From NCBI GenBank assembly GCA_945876565.1, contig CAMCOS010000028.1, positions 1 to 34,883 of the forward strand: a DNA stretch of 34,883 bases, in the 5' to 3' direction. Source of the stretch: Lautropia mirabilis. Its GTDB lineage: Bacteria; Pseudomonadota; Gammaproteobacteria; Burkholderiales; Burkholderiaceae_B. The position numbers were made by a program, and so were the translations under genes. Within the stretch, counting starts at the first letter, position 1. Every line of letters begins with the position of its first letter. Below are positions 25,760 through 34,707 of the stretch, piece after piece. Under the pieces are notes generated by a model, which ran no database searches, was not told the DNA's origin, and was given only the letters and a program-made list of their open reading frames with translations.

Positions 25760-26674
25760 ATGAGTTTCAATGACCTGCTCAACATCGGCCTGATGCAGGG
25801 CTTTGCCGGCCTGAGCCTGTTTGCGGTTCTGCTGCTGATGGGGCTGGGTCTGGCCATTATCTTTGGGCAGATGGGCGTCATTAACATGGCCCATGGGGAA
25901 TTCATGACGATTGGTGCTTACACAATTTTCTTGGGTTCCACATTGGCTGAAATGATCAGTCCTGGCGCGGTGGCAGCCTACTTTCCCTTTGCTATTCTGG
26001 CGGCCTTTGTCTTTGCCTTTGCCGCTGGTTGGTTCTTTGAATGGGCCTTGATCCGTCATCTCTACAACCGCCCGCTTGATACGCTGCTGGCCACCTGGGG
26101 CATCAGCCTGGCAATGCAGCAGAGCTTTCGAACTTTTATCGGCCCCAAGGAAGTAAGTCCCACATTGCCTGACTGGCTGTTGGGTTCCTGGGCACCGGCC
26201 GACGGTTTGGATATCCCCATTAACGGCATGTTCGTGATGGCGTTGACTGCGATCGTCACCGCTGGCATTTTGATTGCCATGCACAAAAGCCGATGGGGAT
26301 TGAGGGTACGTGCGACGGTGAGCAACCGCACGATGGCCAACGCCATCGGCATTGATACCAAAATGACAGATCGCCTGACTTTTGCCATTGGCTGCGGTAT
26401 CGCTGGCATTGCCGGTGCAGCTTTCACCACGATTGGATCAACCGGTCCCACGTCAGGTTCGCTCTACATCGTTGATGCATTTTTGGTGGTCACCTTTGGG
26501 GGGGCAGCCAGCCTCTTGGGCACGGTTGTCTCGGCGTTTGGTATCGCCCAGACACAATCGATCTCCGAGTTTTTCTTGTCGGGTTCCATGGCCAAGGTTT
26601 TGACCCTCTCTCTGATCGTCGTGATTCTGATGTTCCGACCACAAGGCCTGTTCGCATCCAAGGTTCGCCGATGA
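25760..26674 (+). CDS. urtB: Urea/amide ABC transporter permease
   Basis: From the ATG at 25760, preceded by GGAG at the right distance, the product has 304 residues; a TTG at 25748 is less likely. It is a LivH-type inner-membrane permease with about eight to nine helices. 'LGLAIIFGQMGVINMAHGEF' near residue 30 and 'NRTMANAIGIDTKM' (the EAA-like cytoplasmic loop) are UrtB signatures. 'PLDTLLATWGISLAMQQ' is also characteristic. It pairs with UrtC to form the channel. True UrtB proteins can carry a long N-terminal periplasmic extension, which is absent here. Confidence 0.92.
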   Translation: MSFNDLLNIGLMQGFAGLSLFAVLLLMGLGLAIIFGQMGVINMAHGEFMTIGAYTIFLGSTLAEMISPGAVAAYFPFAILAAFVFAFAAGWFFEWALIRHLYNRPLDTLLATWGISLAMQQSFRTFIGPKEVSPTLPDWLLGSWAPADGLDIPINGMFVMALTAIVTAGILIAMHKSRWGLRVRATVSNRTMANAIGIDTKMTDRLTFAIGCGIAGIAGAAFTTIGSTGPTSGSLYIVDAFLVVTFGGAASLLGTVVSAFGIAQTQSISEFFLSGSMAKVLTLSLIVVILMFRPQGLFASKVRR

Positions 26675-26711
26675 ATTACCACTTTTTGAGAATGCACACT
26701 GGAGTACTGTC

Positions 26712-27899
26712 ATGAATGTCGTCAAAGCCTGGATCACACGATATCAACTCGCAAGCCTGGTATTGCTGACGGTGCTGCTGGCCGTGGTGTTGCCGCTCTC
26801 GCTCGACATCTTCCGCTTAAACCTCGTGGGCAAGTACCTCACTTATGCCTTTGTAGCCGTGGGTATTGTGATGCTGTGGGGCTATGGCGGCGTACTCAGC
26901 CTGGGGCAAGGCGTATTTTTTGGGCTGGGTGGCTACGCCATGGCGATGTTCCTTAAACTGGAAGCGTCTGATCCTGAAAGCACAAAAATACAGTCCACTC
27001 CCGGCATTCCGGACTTCATGGACTGGAACCAAATCACAGAATTGCCGGCGTTTTGGGTGCCATTTAATAGCTTTTCGTTCACACTGGTCGCCGTCATCCT
27101 CGTGCCGACGTTGTTGGCTTTTGTGATCAGTTTTGCCATGTTCAAGCGCCGGGTCGGTGGTGTGTATTTCGCCATTATTACGCAGGCCGTGGCGCTCATT
27201 CTTACCGTGCTCATCATTGGGCAACAGGGTTACACGGGCGGTGTCAACGGCATGACTGACCTCAGGACCTTGATGGGGTGGGATACGCGAACCGACAGCG
27301 CGAAATACATTTTGTACTTCATCTGCGTGGGCTTGCTGGTGCTCTCGATCGTGGCTTGCCGCTGGATCCAGACCAGCAAGCTAGGCACGCTGCTGCTGGC
27401 CATGCGCGACAAAGAAGATCGGGTGCGCTTTTCAGGTTACGACGTTGCTGACTTTCGGATTTTTGTGTTCTGCCTGGCCGCCGCGCTGTCAGGCATTGGT
27501 GGTGCGCTTTTCACGCTACAAGTGGGATTCATGTCGCCTAGTTTTGTGGGCATCGTACCCTCGATCGAGATGGTGATCTATGCCGCCGTGGGTGGGCGCA
27601 TGAGCTTGGTGGGCGCCGTCTACGGCACGCTGCTCGTGAACGCTGGCAAGACGTTCTTCTCCGAGAGTTTCCCCGATCTTTGGCTGTTTCTCATGGCTGG
27701 CTTGTTCATCGGTGTGGTCATGGCCTTTCCCATGGGCTTGGCTGGCGTCTGGGAGAGCCGCATCAAGCCCTGGTGGAAGGCGCGCAGAGCCTCGGCTGGC
27801 TGGCCCCGGCCCCCTGTGTCAGTGCCCAATGATGCCGTAAAGATCACCACGGCTGACGACGTCAATTTGCCCGACGGCACCCGAAGCCAGGGCGTCTGA
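26712..27899 (+). CDS. urtC: Urea/amide ABC transporter permease
   Basis: The product has 395 residues. It is a LivM-type permease with eight to ten helices. Landmarks are 'LWGYGGVLSLGQGVFFGLGG' (about 55-75), 'FKRRVGGVYFAIITQAVALI', 'LLAMRDKEDRVRFSGYD' (the ATPase-contacting loop) and 'EMVIYAAVGGRMSLVGAVYG'. The insert after 'AMFLKLE' is usual for UrtC. The hydrophilic Pro-rich tail is somewhat longer than average. A GGAG ribosome site lies before the ATG. It forms the membrane channel with UrtB. Confidence 0.93.
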   Translation: MNVVKAWITRYQLASLVLLTVLLAVVLPLSLDIFRLNLVGKYLTYAFVAVGIVMLWGYGGVLSLGQGVFFGLGGYAMAMFLKLEASDPESTKIQSTPGIPDFMDWNQITELPAFWVPFNSFSFTLVAVILVPTLLAFVISFAMFKRRVGGVYFAIITQAVALILTVLIIGQQGYTGGVNGMTDLRTLMGWDTRTDSAKYILYFICVGLLVLSIVACRWIQTSKLGTLLLAMRDKEDRVRFSGYDVADFRIFVFCLAAALSGIGGALFTLQVGFMSPSFVGIVPSIEMVIYAAVGGRMSLVGAVYGTLLVNAGKTFFSESFPDLWLFLMAGLFIGVVMAFPMGLAGVWESRIKPWWKARRASAGWPRPPVSVPNDAVKITTADDVNLPDGTRSQGV

Positions 27900-27917
27900 G
27901 CGCACGGAGAAGAATAT

Positions 27918-28661
27918 ATGAGCAACACCGACTTCGCCCTTGCCGTGGAAGACCTGACCGTCTCCTTCGGCGGCTTCAAGGCCATCGACGCCTTGACCCT
28001 CTACATTGATAAGAATGAGCTTCGCGTCATCATTGGGCCCAACGGCGCAGGCAAGACCACGCTGCTTGACTTGATTTGCGGCAAAACCAAGGCCAGCGCT
28101 GGGAGCATCAAGTTCAAGAGCGAAGAAATTATTCAGATACCTGAACATAAAAGAGTTCGTTTGGGCATTGGGCGCAAGTTTCAGACTCCTTCGATCTACG
28201 AAAACCTCTCGGTGTTCCAGAACCTGGAGGTGTCTTTTCCGGCAGGCCGCTCGGTTTGGGGCGCACTCGCGTTCACCTGCACGGCACCTATCCGCGATCG
28301 AGTGCAGGCTGTGGCGCAGGACATCGGCCTGAGCGACAAGCTAGCGACCGAGGCCGGACTGCTGTCGCACGGTCAGAAGCAGTGGCTGGAGATTGGCATG
28401 CTCTTGATGCAGGAGCCTGAGCTGCTGATGCTTGACGAGCCGATTGCCGGCATGAGTGCGCGCGAGCGAGACCTCACCGCCGAACTGCTCAAACGTATCT
28501 GTCAAAACCGTGCCGTGATCGTGATCGAGCACGACATGGAGTTCGTCAAGAAAATCGCACACAAGGTCACCGTGATGCACCAGGGGAAGATACTCGCCGA
28601 GGGACCCATGGACCAGGTGCAGGCCAACCCCAAGGTCATTGACGTGTACTTAGGTCATTAA
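27918..28661 (+). CDS. urtD: Urea/amide ABC transporter ATPase
   Basis: The product has 247 residues. It is a LivG-type ATPase with Walker A GPNGAGKTT (about 39-47), Q-loop 'IGRKFQTPSIYENLSVFQNL', signature 'LLSHGQKQWLEIGMLL' (the UrtD form of LSGGQ), Walker B 'LLMLDEPIAGM' and H-loop 'VIEHDMEFVKKI'. All catalytic motifs are intact. It works as a heterodimer with UrtE. A ribosome site (GGAGAAG) lies upstream of the ATG; urtE begins 10 bases after its stop. Confidence 0.95.
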   Translation: MSNTDFALAVEDLTVSFGGFKAIDALTLYIDKNELRVIIGPNGAGKTTLLDLICGKTKASAGSIKFKSEEIIQIPEHKRVRLGIGRKFQTPSIYENLSVFQNLEVSFPAGRSVWGALAFTCTAPIRDRVQAVAQDIGLSDKLATEAGLLSHGQKQWLEIGMLLMQEPELLMLDEPIAGMSARERDLTAELLKRICQNRAVIVIEHDMEFVKKIAHKVTVMHQGKILAEGPMDQVQANPKVIDVYLGH

Positions 28662-28671
28662 AGGAGCCGTC

Positions 28672-29361
28672 ATGCTGAATATCAAAGACCTCGTCGTTGC
28701 GTACGGACAAAGCCAGGCGTTACACGGCATCTCTTTAGAGGCGGGAGAGAACGAATGCGTTGCCATCATGGGGCGCAACGGCATGGGTAAAACCACGTTG
28801 TTCAAAAGTCTGATCGGCATATTGCCCGTGAAAACCGGTCATATCTCTGTCGCGGGGCAAGACCTCACCCATGAGGAAAGTTTCCGGCGCGTCGCCAAAG
28901 GCATCGCCTACGTGCCACAAGGCCGCATGATATTTCCGACACTCACGGTCCAGGAGAACATTCAAACTGGCTTGGAAAACGCCAAGGACAAGACCGTTCC
29001 GGAAGAAATCTACGCGTTGTTTCCGGTTTTGTGGGACATGCGCCGGCGCAAGGGCGGCAACCTCTCTGGCGGACAGCAACAGCAGCTCGCCATCGCGCGC
29101 GCGCTAGTAACCGACCCCAAGGTGCTGCTGCTTGACGAGCCTACTGAGGGCATTCAGCCGTCGATCATCAAGGATATTGCCAAGGCGCTCAACGACATTC
29201 GAAAAATGCGCAAGATCACGATTGTGGTCTCGGAGCAGGTGCTGTCGTTTGCCATGGATGTGGCTGATCGGCTATTTGTTATCGAGGGGGGCCGGCTCGT
29301 GCATGAGACAGCGCGCAGCAACACCGACCTGCAGCACATCAAGTCCTATCTTTCTGTTTGA
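28672..29361 (+). CDS. urtE: Urea/amide ABC transporter ATPase
   Basis: The product has 229 residues. It is a LivF-type ATPase with Walker A GRNGMGKTT (about 34-42), 'GIAYVPQGRMIFPTLTVQEN' (Q-loop, UrtE-like), signature NLSGGQQQQLAIARAL, Walker B 'VLLLDEPTEGIQPSII' and the H-loop region 'IVVSEQVLSFA', where the switch position reads Glu-Gln in place of the usual Glu-His. That substitution is common in LivF/UrtE-type subunits. The ribosome site AAAGGAG lies before the ATG. It completes the five-subunit importer. Confidence 0.95.
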   Translation: MLNIKDLVVAYGQSQALHGISLEAGENECVAIMGRNGMGKTTLFKSLIGILPVKTGHISVAGQDLTHEESFRRVAKGIAYVPQGRMIFPTLTVQENIQTGLENAKDKTVPEEIYALFPVLWDMRRRKGGNLSGGQQQQLAIARALVTDPKVLLLDEPTEGIQPSIIKDIAKALNDIRKMRKITIVVSEQVLSFAMDVADRLFVIEGGRLVHETARSNTDLQHIKSYLSV

Positions 29362-29402
29362 TTTCCAATTTCGCAGCCACCTAGTATTCAAAGGAGAACA
29401 CC

Positions 29403-30629
29403 ATGGCCGATACCCTTATCAAGGTTGACCTCACAGCGTCGCCGCTGGAAAACGAGAACATCCACAATCGCTGGCACCCCGACATCCCCATGGCGTGCTG
29501 GGTCAATCCCGGTGATGATTTCATCCTTGAAACCTTTGACTGGACCGGCGGCTTTATCAAGAATAACGACAGCGCCGACGACGTGCGCGACATCGATCTC
29601 AGCACGGTGCACTATCTCAGCGGCCCGGTTGGGGTCAAAGGCGCGCAACCGGGCGACCTGCTGGTGGTGGACCTGCTTGATATTGGCGCCAAGCAAGACA
29701 GTCAGTGGGGCTTTAACGGCTTTTTCAGCAAAAAGAATGGCGGCGGTTTCCTCACCGAGCATTTCCCGCAGGCGCAAAAGTCCATCTGGGATTTTCATGG
29801 CATGTTCACCAGTTCGCGCCATGTACCGGGCGTAAAGTACGCTGGCCTGATCCACCCGGGTCTGATTGGCTGCTTGCCTGACCCCAAGATGTTGGAGATG
29901 TGGAACCAGCGCGAGCAGGCGCTGATCGACTCAGATCCTGCCACCAGTGGCCTGGCCAATCCGCCGTTTGCGGCCACCGCCCACATGGGCAAGATGACTG
30001 GCGCTGCGCGCGAGAAGGCGGCTGCCGAGGCCGCGCGCACCGTTCCCCCACGCGAGCATGGCGGCAACTGCGACATCAAAGATCTCTCGCGCGGCGCCAA
30101 GGTCTTTTTCCCCGTCTACGTGGAAGGCGCTGGCCTTTCTGTGGGCGACTTGCACTTTAGCCAGGGTGACGGCGAGATCACTTTCTGCGGCGCCATCGAG
30201 ATGGCCGGCTGGGTGCACATGAAGGTCACCCTGATCAAGGGTGGCATGACCAAGTACGGTATCAAAAACCCAATCTTCAAGCCCAGCCCAATCACGCCAA
30301 CCTATAACGACTTCCTGATCTTTGAAGGCATTAGCGTTGACGAAGCTGGTAAACAGTATTACCTCGACGTCAATGTGGCTTACCGCCAAGCCTGCCTGAA
30401 CGCCATCGAGTACCTGAAGAAATTTGGTTACTCAGGTGCGCAGGCTTATTCCATCTTGGGCACTGCACCTGTGCAGGGTCATATCAGTGGGGTGGTCGAC
30501 GTGCCGAACGCCTGTGCCACGCTCTGGTTGCCCACGCAGATTTTCGAGTTCGACATTAACCCCAATGCGGCCGGGCCCGTGAAGCATCTTGATGGTTCGG
30601 TGGTCATGCCCCTGTCGCCTGATCTGTAA
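29403..30629 (+). CDS. fmdA: Formamidase (acetamidase/formamidase family)
   Basis: The product has 408 residues, the usual length for FmdA. It would hydrolyse formamide to formate and ammonia in the cytoplasm. Family landmarks are the N-terminal 'MADTLIKVDLTASP' and 'NRWHPDIPMACWVNPGDDF', 'GPVGVKGAQPGDLLVVDLLD', 'HPGLIGCLPDPKMLEMWN', 'REHGGNCDIKDLSRGAKVFF' and 'VEGAGLSVGDLHFSQGDGEI'. The conserved His/Asp/Cys residues in the last two blocks are the proposed metal and substrate site. It closely resembles the Methylophilus methylotrophus formamidase. A strong ribosome site (AAAGGAG) precedes the ATG. It directly follows the transporter, so uptake and hydrolysis are linked. Confidence 0.95.
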   Translation: MADTLIKVDLTASPLENENIHNRWHPDIPMACWVNPGDDFILETFDWTGGFIKNNDSADDVRDIDLSTVHYLSGPVGVKGAQPGDLLVVDLLDIGAKQDSQWGFNGFFSKKNGGGFLTEHFPQAQKSIWDFHGMFTSSRHVPGVKYAGLIHPGLIGCLPDPKMLEMWNQREQALIDSDPATSGLANPPFAATAHMGKMTGAAREKAAAEAARTVPPREHGGNCDIKDLSRGAKVFFPVYVEGAGLSVGDLHFSQGDGEITFCGAIEMAGWVHMKVTLIKGGMTKYGIKNPIFKPSPITPTYNDFLIFEGISVDEAGKQYYLDVNVAYRQACLNAIEYLKKFGYSGAQAYSILGTAPVQGHISGVVDVPNACATLWLPTQIFEFDINPNAAGPVKHLDGSVVMPLSPDL

Positions 30630-30658
30630 GCCAAACCACACGGACAAGGAGTCACCGC

Positions 30659-31015
30659 ATGCCTACCTATGACTATGAGTGCCCGCGCTGCGGTGGCTTT
30701 GATGCGCTGCGCTCTTTAAGCCAGCGCAATGAACCCTGTGCCTGCCGTGAGTGTGGTGCTGCTTCGCCACGTGTCTTTATTCATGCGCCTAGGCTGGCCT
30801 GCACCACGGCCGTGCAACGCCATGCGTTCGATACCAACGAGCGCGCGCAAAACACACCACGGTCGTCGCGCGACACGGAGGGCAGCTACGCTCGCTTGAA
30901 GCACCCGGCAGGTTGTGGCTGCTGTAGCTCAAGCGCGCGCAAAACCACCACGGTCCGGGCGCCTAACGGTGCCAAGGCCTTTCCCAGCAAACGACCGTGG
31001 ATGATTAGCCATTGA
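30659..31015 (+). CDS. fmdB: FmdB-family zinc-ribbon regulatory protein
   Basis: The product has 118 residues. It begins MPTYDYECPRCGG, the invariant FmdB start, with Cys8 and Cys11 and a second pair, Cys29 and Cys32, forming a zinc ribbon. The C-terminal part is low-complexity, Arg/Ser/Thr-rich, with 'GCGCCSS' as an extra Cys cluster. In Methylophilus, FmdB was proposed to regulate fmdA expression. The mechanism is unknown. A GGAG ribosome site precedes the ATG. Confidence 0.93.
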   Translation: MPTYDYECPRCGGFDALRSLSQRNEPCACRECGAASPRVFIHAPRLACTTAVQRHAFDTNERAQNTPRSSRDTEGSYARLKHPAGCGCCSSSARKTTTVRAPNGAKAFPSKRPWMISH

Positions 31016-31056
31016 CCAATTTGGCCATCCGATAATTTTCTAAGCGAGGTTCTGCC

Positions 31057-32097
31057 ATGTATCACGGCGATATATCGAGCAGTAAAGACACCGTTGGTGT
31101 GGCGGTGGTCAATTACAAAATGCCGCGGCTGCACACCAAAGCCGAGGTGCTGGACAACGCCCGCAGGATCGCCGACATGGTTGTCGGCATGAAGAGCGGC
31201 CTGCCTGGCATGGACCTCGTGATCTTCCCCGAGTACAGCACGCACGGCATCATGTACGACTCGAAGGAAATGTACGACACCGCATCCACGGTGCCGGGTG
31301 ACGAGACCGAAATCTTTGCCCAGGCTTGCCGCAAGGCCAAGGTGTGGGGCGTGTTCTCGCTCACCGGTGAGCAGCACGAGGAGCACCCTTACAAGGCCCC
31401 TTACAACACGCTCATCCTGATGAACGATCAGGGTGAGATCGTGCAGAAGTACCGCAAGATCATGCCGTGGGTGCCTATCGAAGGCTGGTACCCTGGCAAC
31501 TGTACATATGTGAGCGACGGTCCCAAGGGTTTGAAGATCAGTCTGATCATCTGCGACGACGGTAACTACCCAGAAATCTGGCGTGATTGCGCCATGAAGG
31601 GGGCCGAACTGATCGTGCGCTGCCAGGGTTACATGTACCCAGCCAAAGACCAGCAGGTGCTCATGGCCAAGGCCATGGCCTGGGCCAACAACAGTTACGT
31701 GGCCGTGGCCAACGCATCGGGTTGGGACGGGGTATACAGCTATTTTGGTCACAGTGCGATCATTGGTTTTGACGGACGCACGCTGGGCGAATGTGGCGAG
31801 GAGGACTATGGCGTGCAATATGCCGCGCTGTCGACCAGCCTGATACGGGACTTCCGCCAGAACGCTCAGAGCGAGAATCACCTGTTCAAGCTATTGCACC
31901 GGGGTTACACGGGCACCATCAATTCCGGGGATGGTGACAAGGGAGTGGCCGCTTGTCCGTACGAGTTTTACGGAAAGTGGGTCAATGATCCTGAGGGCAC
32001 ACAAAAAGCGGTCCAAGCGATCACACGCCCCATGGTGGGGACTGAGCAATGCCCCATCGACGGCATTCCCAATCCATCCAATGCAGGTCACCGCTAA
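31057..32097 (+). CDS. amiE: Aliphatic amidase
   Basis: This 346-residue nitrilase-superfamily amidase hydrolyses short aliphatic amides (acetamide, propionamide) to acid and ammonia. The catalytic triad falls at the same residue numbers as in Pseudomonas aeruginosa AmiE: Glu59 ('FPEYS'), Lys134 ('KYRKIMPW') and Cys166 ('[11 protein letters not shown]'). Long stretches, such as '[20 protein letters not shown]' and '[20 protein letters not shown]', look near-identical to that enzyme. The length and C-terminal tail favour AmiE over the formamidase AmiF. In P. aeruginosa the gene is controlled by AmiC/AmiR, and neither is present here. It overlaps the next gene by 17 bases. Confidence 0.97.
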   Translation: MYHGDISSSKDTVGVAVVNYKMPRLHTKAEVLDNARRIADMVVGMKSGLPGMDLVIFPEYSTHGIMYDSKEMYDTASTVPGDETEIFAQACRKAKVWGVFSLTGEQHEEHPYKAPYNTLILMNDQGEIVQKYRKIMPWVPIEGWYPGNCTYVSDGPKGLKISLIICDDGNYPEIWRDCAMKGAELIVRCQGYMYPAKDQQVLMAKAMAWANNSYVAVANASGWDGVYSYFGHSAIIGFDGRTLGECGEEDYGVQYAALSTSLIRDFRQNAQSENHLFKLLHRGYTGTINSGDGDKGVAACPYEFYGKWVNDPEGTQKAVQAITRPMVGTEQCPIDGIPNPSNAGHR

Positions 32098-32917
32098 GTC
32101 ATCGGAATCCAGCGCTGCGCACCCGCTTGAGGCGTGGAGGCTGGTCCGTGAGCCCTTTTATCGCCCTGTGGGCGATGAGATTCAAGCCTTCGAAGCGGCC
32201 AATGCTGCGCATCTGCCGATCCTGCTCAAAGGCCCCACCGGCTGCGGCAAAACGCGTTTCGTTGAACACATGGCCTGGCGGCTGGGGTTGCCGCTGGTGA
32301 CTGTCGCTTGCCACGAGGACCTGACTTCCGGCGATTTGGCCGGGCGCTGGCTGATGGACGCGCAAGGCATGCGCTGGCAGGACGGCCCCCTGGCTTTGGC
32401 GGCCCGTCATGGCGCACTGTGCTATCTCGACGAGCTGGTCGAAGCCCGCTCAGATGCCGTGGTTCTCATCCACCCCTTGGCCGACACACGTCGCGTGTTG
32501 CCCCTGGAGCGCAATGGCGAGCTGCTGCACGCACACGCCAAATTTCAACTGGTGGTCAGCTACAACCCGGGCTACCAAGGGCTCAACAAAGGCCTCAAGT
32601 CCAGCACGCGCCAGCGGTTCACCGCTTTGACCTTTGATCACCCCGACCCAGCCACAGAGGCTGCCATCGTGGCACAAGAGGCCGGTGTGGCGCTGGAGCT
32701 GGCCTGGCGGCTGGTGGGCTTGGGGCAGCGCACCCGGCAGTTGCAGTTGCACGGTCTGGACGAAGGTGCCTGCACGCGCATGCTGGTCCATGCGGCCACC
32801 CTGGTGCGAGTGGGCCTGACCCCACGCAGCGCCTGTCTGCAGGCGGTGGCCACGCCGTTAAGCGACGACCCCGAGCTGCTCAAGGCCCTTGAAGGCCTGG
32901 TCCATGCCTGCTTCTGA
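32081..32917 (+). CDS. MoxR-type AAA+ ATPase of the CbbQ/NirQ/NorQ group
   Basis: From the ATG at 32081 the product has 278 residues; an upstream in-frame start at 31931 lies deep inside amiE and is unlikely. Walker A GPTGCGKT is at 51-58, '[13 protein letters not shown]' at 78-90 is diagnostic of the CbbQ/NorQ group, Walker B 'ALCYLDEL' is at 112-119, and 'YNPGYQG' with 'LKSSTRQRF' (172-180) supplies sensor and arginine-finger residues. These ATPases act with a VWA protein to remodel or insert metal into a client enzyme (Rubisco for CbbQ, NO reductase for NorQ). Here the partner VWA gene follows with a 14-base overlap, and amiE overlaps upstream, so the client is probably an enzyme of the amide operon. 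The client is inferred. Confidence 0.92.
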   Translation: MQVTAKSSESSAAHPLEAWRLVREPFYRPVGDEIQAFEAANAAHLPILLKGPTGCGKTRFVEHMAWRLGLPLVTVACHEDLTSGDLAGRWLMDAQGMRWQDGPLALAARHGALCYLDELVEARSDAVVLIHPLADTRRVLPLERNGELLHAHAKFQLVVSYNPGYQGLNKGLKSSTRQRFTALTFDHPDPATEAAIVAQEAGVALELAWRLVGLGQRTRQLQLHGLDEGACTRMLVHAATLVRVGLTPRSACLQAVATPLSDDPELLKALEGLVHACF

Positions 32918-34607
32918 GGTCCGGACGTCGCTGCTTAGCCACTTGGCCTGCTATGGCCATGCACTGGGAGGTCGCCCGGTCCGGGTGCGGTTGCATGATG
33001 TGGCAGACCCTTCTGACCAAGAGGTCTCGCTTGCACAGGTGGGCAGGCTACCGCGCCTATGCCGGACTGAAGCAGGCTTGGCAGACCTGTGGCTGGCACC
33101 CGCCCCTGATAAAGACGGTGCCCGCTTGCCCACGCTGGCAGAGGGGGCGATGGGTGCAAACACCACTTCACCCAAGCAGTCGAACACAACGTCGAGGTTG
33201 GCCTGGGCAGCGACGGCGCACGCGGCAGCACATTTGCAGCACGGACAGGCAGCGCAGGCGCGCGGCGGTCTCAAACCCCTGCAACTCGCTCTGCTGGCTT
33301 TGCTGGAGGACGCCCGGGTCGAACACGCCATGCTGCGCGACTGTCCTGGCCTGCGCGACCTTTGGGTGCCCTTGCATTCGGTGACTTATATCAACAGCCA
33401 CAGTGGCGTCGAGTCTTTGCTGGCCAGGCTGTCCCTGAGCCTGCTGCTGCCGGCTTACAGGGATCCCCACCCCTGGATTGCCGGTGTGCGCGCCCACCTG
33501 CTCGATGCAGACGGACATGGCTTTAAGGTCGGCACGTTCCAGGCCCTGCGGGCGCTGGCATCGGTGCTGGGACATGAAATTGGGCAGATGCGTCTGCCAT
33601 TTGACGCCCGCACTTACCAGGGTGTTACGCCCTATCGCGACGACAACGAGCACCTCTGGTTGCCAGATGAGGGCGATGCCTCATTGAGCACCCTAGACAC
33701 TGACGTTGTGCCAGAGCCGGCTTCGGTCGTGCAGGTAGACACCACGCCGCTCTCGGGGCCGGTTTTGTATTACCCGGAATGGGATCAACGAATCGGCCGA
33801 ATGCGCCAAGATTGGTGCCGAGTGGTGGTGCGTGATGTTCCGAGTCGCCCCGATACCCGCTGCCGCGCTACCCCGGCGGCACGACGTCTGGCTCGAAGCC
33901 TAATGCAGCAACAGACCGGGTTGCGCCTGCCTGCTGGTAGCAGCGAAGATGGTCAGCAGTTGCATCCCATGGCGTCGGTAGACGCCCAACTGGACCGTAT
34001 GCGCGGGCTCACACCCGATTGGCGCGTGTTTCGTGGCCAACAACAGGCACCGCAGCCGCTGGCGGTGTGGTTGCTGTTGGATACCTCGCTGTCCATGAAC
34101 GACAAGGCTGCCGATGTACAGGCGCTGGCGTGGAGGGCGTTGATGGCGCTCGACATGCTGGGGCACCGCACTGCGTTTTGGGCGCTGTCGTCGAACGGTC
34201 GGCATGAGGTAGACATGTCCTGCCTCAAGGGCTGGGCCGACTGCGTGCCTGACGCCCACGTGACGGCTGTGCCGTGCGCTGGCTCGAGCCGTCTCGGTGC
34301 TGGAGTGCGGCATGGCCTGGCTGAACATGCGCGGGATGCACGAAACCACCCGGGATGGCGCAGAGTGGTGATCATTGTGACCGACGGTGAGTTGCACGAC
34401 ATCGATGTTCACGACCCAACCTACCTGTATGGTGATCTTGCACACTGCCGCTCAGAGGCCGTGCGCATGCAAGTGTCCCTGCGCGGCTTGTTCAATGCAT
34501 CAGACAAGGCCCGGCGTTTTCGGGGGGTAGTGGGGGCCGGCAATTGTGCAGTTGCTGCTGACCAGAGGGGTTTGCAGGAATTTCTTGGGCGTTTGCTGAC
34601 AAAGTGA
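32904..34607 (+). CDS. VWA-domain protein, NorD/CbbO type
   Basis: From the ATG at 32904 the product has 567 residues; a TTG at 32889 is an alternative. The N-terminal half is alpha-helical, with 'LLALLEDARVEHAMLRDCPG' (about 131-150), a NorD/CbbO hallmark. The C-terminal VWA domain begins near 385 with 'VWLLLDTSLSMND', whose MIDAS motif D393-x-S395-x-S397 is intact, and includes 'IIVTDGELHDID'. CbbO and NorD proteins use the VWA MIDAS to recognise the client for the hexameric ATPase. The pair here therefore looks functional. No nor or cbb structural genes are nearby, which is unusual. Confidence 0.92.
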   Translation: MPASEVRTSLLSHLACYGHALGGRPVRVRLHDVADPSDQEVSLAQVGRLPRLCRTEAGLADLWLAPAPDKDGARLPTLAEGAMGANTTSPKQSNTTSRLAWAATAHAAAHLQHGQAAQARGGLKPLQLALLALLEDARVEHAMLRDCPGLRDLWVPLHSVTYINSHSGVESLLARLSLSLLLPAYRDPHPWIAGVRAHLLDADGHGFKVGTFQALRALASVLGHEIGQMRLPFDARTYQGVTPYRDDNEHLWLPDEGDASLSTLDTDVVPEPASVVQVDTTPLSGPVLYYPEWDQRIGRMRQDWCRVVVRDVPSRPDTRCRATPAARRLARSLMQQQTGLRLPAGSSEDGQQLHPMASVDAQLDRMRGLTPDWRVFRGQQQAPQPLAVWLLLDTSLSMNDKAADVQALAWRALMALDMLGHRTAFWALSSNGRHEVDMSCLKGWADCVPDAHVTAVPCAGSSRLGAGVRHGLAEHARDARNHPGWRRVVIIVTDGELHDIDVHDPTYLYGDLAHCRSEAVRMQVSLRGLFNASDKARRFRGVVGAGNCAVAADQRGLQEFLGRLLTK

Positions 34608-34707
34608 TGGATGCTGTGGGCGTGGCTTGCGCCGGTGCGAGGCGGTGGTGCGACTGCTCGGCAACGCGGGGTGCCGCACTTTCTCTGCCATCGACACAAA
34701 CCCGCTA
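34608..34707. other. Spacer between the VWA gene and the IS200/IS605 right end
   Basis: About 100 bases with no gene. It includes the probable flank of the IS200/IS605 insertion and therefore the likely guide target next to the element. Confidence 0.5.

Noticed and set aside
25619-26284. 221-codon minus-strand frame opposite urtB
   Set aside because: It is rich in His and Gln, as expected for the antisense of a membrane protein gene, and crosses the urtA-urtB hairpin; no homology is recognised.
30886-31881. 331-codon minus-strand frame opposite amiE
   Set aside because: amiE is unmistakable with its catalytic triad; the antisense frame is long only because of codon bias.
31931-32080. N-terminal extension of the MoxR-type ATPase starting inside amiE
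   Set aside because: It would overlap amiE by 167 bases and adds residues unlike the family; the ATG at 32081 gives the normal length.
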